From Bryobacterales bacterium (GTDB lineage Bacteria; Acidobacteriota; Terriglobia; Bryobacterales; Bryobacteraceae), in NCBI GenBank assembly GCA_025353235.1, contig JANXQZ010000621.1:1-18372 (forward strand): a stretch of 18,372 nucleotides of DNA, given 5' to 3'. Numbering within the stretch: the stretch's first letter is position 1; every line of letters begins with the position of its first letter. The notes beneath the pieces were generated by a model. That model did no database searches, was not told where the DNA came from, and was given only the letters and a program-made list of their open reading frames with translations. Shown piece by piece: positions 14,394 through 18,372 of this stretch. The position numbers and the translations under genes were made by a program.

Positions 14394-14816
14394 ATGGACC
14401 AACTGGAACAACTGAAATCAAAGTACGCGAGCGTCATAGATACGGCGAAGCAACACGGCGTAGTCTTATCGCACGTCAATATGCAGGACAATAAGCTCCT
14501 TATCCAAGGGGCGGCGCCGAACGAGGCGAGTAAGAATGCGGTTTGGAATCAAGTGAAAGCGATCGACCCGGGCTTCGCCGACCTCACTTGCGACTTGAGC
14601 ATCGACTCCAGCCTGCCGCAGCCAGCTGCCGCAGCCGCTGCAGCCCCATCCGGCGGCGGTCAAAAGTACACGGTAAAAGCGGGCGACACGCTCGGCAAAA
14701 TCAGTCAGCAGTTCTATGGAAGCGCGAATCATTACATGAAAATCGCGGAAGCTAATGGAATCGATAATCCGAACCTGATCCAAGCTGGGCAGGAACTGGA
14801 AATCCCGGCTGCTTAA
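14394..14816 (+). CDS. BON-like/LysM protein (Kbp/YgaU-like)
   Basis: This 140-residue protein has no signal peptide. The N-terminal part (about residues 1-75) has a helix then a strand-helix-strand pattern (NKLLIQGAAPNEASKNAVWNQV, DLTCDLSID) like a BON fold. An Ala/Pro linker follows (about 76-90), then a LysM domain (about 91-138) starting YTVKAGDTLGKISQQFYG and ending GQELEIPA. BON plus LysM is the arrangement of the cytoplasmic potassium-binding protein Kbp (YgaU) of E. coli, so a potassium or osmotic role is possible. Binding of peptidoglycan is the alternative if it is exported. GGGAGA lies upstream of the ATG at a suitable distance. The next gene follows after 27 nt and is probably cotranscribed from the sigma-54-like promoter. 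Confidence 0.88.
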   Translation: MDQLEQLKSKYASVIDTAKQHGVVLSHVNMQDNKLLIQGAAPNEASKNAVWNQVKAIDPGFADLTCDLSIDSSLPQPAAAAAAAPSGGGQKYTVKAGDTLGKISQQFYGSANHYMKIAEANGIDNPNLIQAGQELEIPAA

Positions 14817-14843
14817 GAGCCGAGCGTCCCTAAGGAGAACAGA

Positions 14844-15374
14844 ATGGATTGGATGAATATGGTGGGCGGCCTGGTACAGCAGTATGCCAGCGGTAATGTC
14901 ACGCAACCGGGCCAAGTGGAACAGCATTACGACCAGATGACGCAGAACACTCCGCTCTCGACCATCGCAAGCGGTTTGGCAGCGGCCTTCCGGTCCGATC
15001 AGACCCCCGCTTTCGGTCAGTTGGCCGGCCAGCTTTTCGGCGCTTCCGGCGGAAGCCAGCAGGCATCAATGTTAAACTCGCTGCTGGCCAGCGCGGGTCC
15101 AGCTCTCGCGGGCGTGCTTGCCAGCGGGAGCATGCCGGGATTGTCCTCAATTTTAGGCGGCGGCGCAAATCGGCAAGTGACCCCGGCGCAGGCTGCCCAG
15201 GTCTCGCCCCAGGAGATTCAGGATTTGGCGACCCATGTTGAGAAGCATGATCCTTCCATCGTGGATCGCGTGAGTGAAATGTATGCTCAGCAACCAGCCA
15301 TCGTGAAAACTTTGGGCGGAGCCGCTATGGCTGTCGCTCTGGCCAAGATCGCTCAGAGCATGCAGCGGGGATAA
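14844..15374 (+). CDS. Conserved hypothetical protein, Gly/Gln/Ser-rich, partner of the LysM gene
   Basis: This 176-residue protein starts MDWMNMVGGLVQQYASG, without a signal peptide. The N-terminal half has short helices with STIASGLAAAFRSDQTPAF and QLAGQLFG. The middle is rich in Gly, Ser and Ala (about 75-115). The C-terminal part is helical, with QAAQVSPQEIQDLATHVEKHDPS broken as two helices and a final hydrophobic helix TLGGAAMAVALAKIA. It vaguely recalls DUF937/YidB-like proteins. I recall similar proteins beside LysM genes in other Acidobacteria but know no function. AAGGAG precedes the ATG at good spacing. A hairpin terminator follows the stop, closing a two-gene unit. Confidence 0.83.
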   Translation: MDWMNMVGGLVQQYASGNVTQPGQVEQHYDQMTQNTPLSTIASGLAAAFRSDQTPAFGQLAGQLFGASGGSQQASMLNSLLASAGPALAGVLASGSMPGLSSILGGGANRQVTPAQAAQVSPQEIQDLATHVEKHDPSIVDRVSEMYAQQPAIVKTLGGAAMAVALAKIAQSMQRG

Positions 15375-15380
15375 TTCAAG

Positions 15381-15420
15381 GGCTGCGGTCGAGGCCTAAA
15401 TTCTCAACCGCAGCCGTTTT
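15381..15420 (+). terminator. Intrinsic terminator after the LysM unit
   Basis: A 9-bp perfect stem (15381-15389 with 15407-15415, GGCTGCGGT/ACCGCAGCC) is extended by three more pairs across one mismatch (15391-15393 with 15403-15405). A short loop closes it, and it is followed by G then TTTT (15417-15420). It lies 6 nt after the stop codon at 15374, between convergent genes. The minus-strand side lacks a T-tract, so it mainly serves the plus strand. Confidence 0.75.
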
Positions 15421-15430
15421 CCTAAATACC

Positions 15431-16993
15431 TTATTTGGGAATATTTAGAACCCGGAACGTCACACCGGGATGCAGACTCTGATCCTGGAATCTGCTGACC
15501 GGGAGAGCGCCGTCAGATTCATTGGAAGTGCGCGCCGACAATTGGCCGGAAGGCACTCCCACCCCCAGCAGCGCAAGCCGCACTCCTTCAGCCCTTGCTA
15601 TTGCCAGCTTCCTATCCTGCTCGCCCGAACCACCCGTATCGCCGTGGCCGATTACCTCCAGCAAGATCGATTTTTCGATCTTTCGGGCTGTCTCGATCGA
15701 AGCCATTCCGCGACGCGCGATTAGGTCGATCTCTCCCATTTCCTGCGTTGAAAGCTTCGCGGCACCCGCCGGGAACAAAATGGTCCGAGCCTCAATCAAT
15801 AGCTTTTCGTTATTCAATTGGCGGGCAGCCTCGAAAGCGGGTTGCAGGGAATGGTAAAGTTCCCAGTGGAATCGCACACTGCTGGGATCAACGCCGGTTC
15901 CTTCTAAGAGCGCGGCTGGGTCGGCTGCCATTGGATCGCGCAGGCCCGCGATAAAGTGTTTGCCGTCTTGCTTTCGGACGGATGTCACAACAATTCCAGG
16001 TTGCCTCTGAAGTGTTTCCATGTAGGACTCCCAGCGCAAAATGCTAGCGCGCCCAAAGTAGATTCCCACCGCGAAGGCGATGAGAGCCAGACACACGGCC
16101 ACCCACCCCAGCCAAGCAAGGCGCGGTGGTTTGGGCGACCCTTGCCCTAAAAAGCAGAGACTCCGCAACTGATCCTGACAGGAAACAAACGGACCGGTAT
16201 CGCCTGCAAAGCGGTCCAGTTCCCGCTCTTTCTTGGAGCAAATCTCCTGGATCGCGCTTTGGAAAACCGATCGCAAACCGCGCGGCGGAGTGCCCCGAAT
16301 CACCGACGCGAGAAGCGCCTTGGGCCCATGTTGAATCCACACGTCGGCATGGTCTAGACGCAGGGTCTCCAGATCCCGATCGGGCTGTGCTCCGAAGGAA
16401 TCGCGGACGTAATCCTGGATCGAGGTCACCATGCCGGAAACTATTTCAGGATCGCGGCCCGCGATCGACTCGGCCGCGCGCTGTTGCAGAAGCAAACCGG
16501 TCTTTTCATGGATCAAGAATACCCGCTCCACCCGGTACAACTTGCTGCGGACGAGTGCGATTTCGGCGAATGATTTGCCTGACCGAAACGCTTCAGCTCG
16601 CCATTTCAAGCTGCGAAAGCTTAAACTCTGTTCCAATACTTGGTTCAGAGTCTGCATCATGTTGTGGAGAGCCCCGCTCACCGCCCTTCGAACAGCGGAG
16701 CCTACCAACGGAAACAGAGCTTTCGCCAAGATCTCCGGATCGCGGCGTATCGAAGCGCGGATGGCCTCCTCGACCATCGGGTGCATTGCCTGAGGCAAAG
16801 CGCCTGGGCGATTCGCGCGCAGCCGCAACGCCGCAGGCAAGACTTCACTGACGTCGGCAGCACGCACCTCGGGTTGTTCCAGGTGTCGCTGAAGCGTGGC
16901 GATGCTCTCGCGCTCCGGACCTATCAGGAGCTGGCGTAGTTCCGCGTAGGCGCCGACGGACGAATTCCCATTCGCCTTTTTATCTTGTTCCAT
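15431..16993 (-). CDS. Membrane protein with cytoplasmic roadblock/longin-like part and periplasmic OmpA-like domain
   Basis: This 520-residue protein has a large helical N-terminal region (about 1-150). An alpha/beta segment (about 153-240) reads VERVFLIHEKTGLLLQ, then helix EIVSGMVTSIQDYVRD, then LETLRLDHADVWIQHGPKAL, the pattern of a roadblock/longin-type dimerisation fold. One TM helix lies at about 293-313. A periplasmic BON-like segment follows (about 332-385, PGIVVTSVRKQDGKHFIAGL), then a diverged OmpA-type peptidoglycan-binding domain (about 398-515, LLEVIGHGDTGGSGEQD, LAIARAEGVRLALL). It may link the cell wall to a cytoplasmic switch such as a small GTPase; that role is inference. 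I chose ATG 16993; GTG 17008 has GGAG only 2 nt away. It follows the coiled-coil gene by 26 nt (11 if GTG). I recall similar pairs in cyanobacteria and Acidobacteria. Confidence 0.8.
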   Translation of the reverse strand: MEQDKKANGNSSVGAYAELRQLLIGPERESIATLQRHLEQPEVRAADVSEVLPAALRLRANRPGALPQAMHPMVEEAIRASIRRDPEILAKALFPLVGSAVRRAVSGALHNMMQTLNQVLEQSLSFRSLKWRAEAFRSGKSFAEIALVRSKLYRVERVFLIHEKTGLLLQQRAAESIAGRDPEIVSGMVTSIQDYVRDSFGAQPDRDLETLRLDHADVWIQHGPKALLASVIRGTPPRGLRSVFQSAIQEICSKKERELDRFAGDTGPFVSCQDQLRSLCFLGQGSPKPPRLAWLGWVAVCLALIAFAVGIYFGRASILRWESYMETLQRQPGIVVTSVRKQDGKHFIAGLRDPMAADPAALLEGTGVDPSSVRFHWELYHSLQPAFEAARQLNNEKLLIEARTILFPAGAAKLSTQEMGEIDLIARRGMASIETARKIEKSILLEVIGHGDTGGSGEQDRKLAIARAEGVRLALLGVGVPSGQLSARTSNESDGALPVSRFQDQSLHPGVTFRVLNIPK

Positions 16994-17019
16994 TGCAGCG
17001 GGGCGCACAGCTCCGGAAT

Positions 17020-17739
17020 TTAATGGTCAGGCCCTGGCAGATGAAATTCGTTGTTCAGCCGCATGGCCACTTCGCTGAACAGGGCGGATAGAGCGGCCTT
17101 GTCCGTCTTATCCTTCCGCAGTTCCTGGAATCGCTGCTCCAGCAACGCGGCCATCTCCCGTTCCTTGGTCTGAATCTGATCTGTGAGATAGCGTCCATGC
17201 TGGAGAATCTGCTCGCGGAGCTCATGGTGGACTCCAGTGGCATGATCGTCTACTTCGGCGATCCGTTTAAAGAGGCCCTCGCCAGCTTCCTGCAGTTCTC
17301 GCGAGATTGCACTCAGGGAAGCGGCTCGCTCGTCTCGTTCGGTCTTAAACCGGACGTGCAAAGCCTCCAACTCCTGTTTTACATATCCTTCCAGACGTTC
17401 CACCGTTTTCCGCGCGCTCTCGCGGATTTCGGCGGACTCCTTAATCAGCGTCTGCTCCAAACGCGCGAAGCGGGAATCGTAATCCCGCATGTGTCCGCCG
17501 AACAGGATGTCCCGGATCTTATCGATATTGTCGTTGCCCGCATCTCCCGCAGCCTTGCCGCTCTGCGCTGCAACCATTTCGGCCACCGGTGCAACGGTCG
17601 GTGACGGTTCCGCCGTTGGGGCGGGGACTGGCGGTTGCTCCGCTTCATGAGGGGCCTCGGACGCGCTCGCATGCGTCAGCACATCGGCGGTATAAGCACC
17701 CTTGCCGTTCGGCTCGGACTGCTCCCATGGACTGTTCAT
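17020..17739 (-). CDS. Coiled-coil protein, partner of the OmpA-like membrane protein
   Basis: This 239-residue soluble protein has a disordered N-terminal part (about 1-70) rich in Ala, Pro and Glu. The motif NIDKIRDILFGGHMRDYDSR (about 72-91) leads into a long heptad-rich coiled coil (about 88-225) ending near MRLNNEFHLPG. No enzymatic motif, signal peptide or TM helix is visible. The IRDILFG-MRDY motif is what I remember as the conserved hallmark of this family, which sits beside an OmpA-type membrane protein, so a shared complex is likely. AGGAG lies 10 nt before ATG 17739 and 7 nt before the adjacent in-frame GTG 17742; either could be the start. It is first in a two-gene minus-strand unit. 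Confidence 0.8.
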   Translation of the reverse strand: MNSPWEQSEPNGKGAYTADVLTHASASEAPHEAEQPPVPAPTAEPSPTVAPVAEMVAAQSGKAAGDAGNDNIDKIRDILFGGHMRDYDSRFARLEQTLIKESAEIRESARKTVERLEGYVKQELEALHVRFKTERDERAASLSAISRELQEAGEGLFKRIAEVDDHATGVHHELREQILQHGRYLTDQIQTKEREMAALLEQRFQELRKDKTDKAALSALFSEVAMRLNNEFHLPGPDH

Positions 17740-17829
17740 CACAAGTCTTCTCCTATTCGGGTATTGAAGGACTGATTGTACTTCTTTTTCGGTTGGTGTG
17801 GGGAAGCTTGCGAATCGGCGGCTGAGTGC

Positions 17830-18246
17830 CTACTCCTGCGGAATCTGGACATCGCGGGCATGCCGCCATAGACGAGCAAGATCATAGTACGCTCGAGCCT
17901 TCTCCGAAAAGATATGCACCAGATAGTCCCCGTAATCGGCGAGGATCCAGTCCGCGTTGTCGTAGCCTTCGAGGCTGATGGGATATTTACCGAGTTCGCC
18001 GAGTTGCTGGCCTACCTCTTCGCTAATGGCCTGGATCTGTCGGGGATTGCTTCCGGTGCAAATCACAAAATAATCGGCGAACGAGGTAATCTCCCGGAGA
18101 TCGAGCACGATAATGTCGGTGGCTTTCTTCGATTCAGCAGCGCGCGCTGCTACCAGCCAGGCCCGAGTGTCGAAAGACTGATTTGCGGGAGTGGGAAGGG
18201 TACTGCTATTGAGTGGAATTGGCGGGAGTCTCCTTACTGATTTCAT
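17830..18246 (-). CDS. rsfS: Ribosome silencing factor RsfS
   Basis: This 138-residue RsfS/RsfA (Iojap/DUF143) protein binds ribosomal protein uL14 on the large subunit and blocks subunit joining when nutrients are low. Family blocks are AARAAESKKATDIIVLDLRE, SFADYFVICTGSNPRQIQAI, EGYDNADWILADYGDYLVHIF and the C-terminal ARAYYDLARLWRHA. Usual length is 105-130, and about 25 Pro/Ser-rich residues at the N-terminus are extra. ATG 18246 is the only normal start in frame before the conserved core; it has no Shine-Dalgarno sequence. nadD and rlmH, frequent neighbours elsewhere, are not in the window on either side of it. It diverges from the partial secreted-protein gene with 19 nt between start codons. 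Confidence 0.93.
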   Translation of the reverse strand: MKSVRRLPPIPLNSSTLPTPANQSFDTRAWLVAARAAESKKATDIIVLDLREITSFADYFVICTGSNPRQIQAISEEVGQQLGELGKYPISLEGYDNADWILADYGDYLVHIFSEKARAYYDLARLWRHARDVQIPQE

Positions 18247-18265
18247 GTTACACTACAGATACCGG

Positions 18266-18372
18266 ATGAGACACGCCTGCGTTCTTGCTGCCCTGCTTCT
18301 CAGCCTTTGTATGTTGCGCCAAATACAGGCCCAAACAGTTACAACCGGCCCAGTTCTGCAAAGCAAAGAAAT
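18266..18372 (+). CDS. Start of an unidentified secreted protein (3' partial)
   Basis: From ATG 18266 an open frame of 35 codons runs off the window. It begins MRHACVLAALLLSLCMLRQI and continues with QAQTVTTG, a typical signal peptide with a likely cleavage after IQA. The mature protein is too short to identify. No strong Shine-Dalgarno sequence is visible. It diverges from rsfS at very short distance. Confidence 0.6.
   Translation, partial: MRHACVLAALLLSLCMLRQIQAQTVTTGPVLQSKE

Overview
The window is very probably from an acidobacterium of the Solibacter/Bryobacter lineage (Acidobacteriota, Bryobacterales). The main evidence is the large secreted protein at 3450-6626. It ends in the roughly 230-residue C-terminal domain (TIGR03437 type) that is expanded in Solibacter, and it carries BACON-like and Ig-like beta-sandwich modules. 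A Tat-exported Gfo/Idh/MocA oxidoreductase, a LysM protein paired with a Gly/Gln/Ser-rich protein, and a PhoR-type kinase agree with this. These are taxon inferences from remembered families, not from a database search.

Layout. Positions 1-1579 (+) hold the 3' part of a proline dehydrogenase and two small membrane proteins with coupled stop and start. A tRNA-Val(CAC) gene with encoded CCA lies at 1668-1744. Positions 1745-2219 are sparsely coding, with one possible small minus-strand ORF. A short soluble histidine-kinase-like gene follows (2220-2975); its phosphoacceptor His is replaced by Tyr. A hotdog thioesterase (minus) then stands back to back with the large secreted protein (plus). Positions 6650-10256 (+) run RmuC, PhoR-like sensor kinase, VapB-like antitoxin and VapC-like PIN toxin. 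A minus-strand Tat-exported oxidoreductase (10253-11611) diverges from a UvrC-like protein that lacks the C-terminal nuclease and has a degenerate GIY-YIG site (11640-12743).

Positions 12750-15420 look like one regulatory unit. A minus-strand NtrC-family regulator diverges from a LysM gene and a downstream partner gene. The intergenic region holds a good sigma-54 type promoter (TTGGC/TGCTT, GG-GC spacing 12) inside a perfect 9-bp inverted repeat. The regulator itself has GAFPGA in place of the sigma-54-contacting GAFTGA.

The right end (15431-17739, minus) is a two-gene unit. One gene encodes a coiled-coil protein. The other encodes a membrane protein with a large cytoplasmic part containing a roadblock/longin-like fold, one TM helix, and a periplasmic OmpA-like end. 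The ribosome silencing factor gene rsfS (minus) follows. Finally there is the start of an unidentified secreted protein running off the window.

No CRISPR array, insertion sequence, rRNA or phage module was seen. The strongest candidates for new biology are the coiled-coil/roadblock-OmpA pair, the UvrC-derived protein, and the sigma-54/bEBP/LysM locus. Others are the kinase lacking its His and the symmetric four-half-site operator in front of vapBC.
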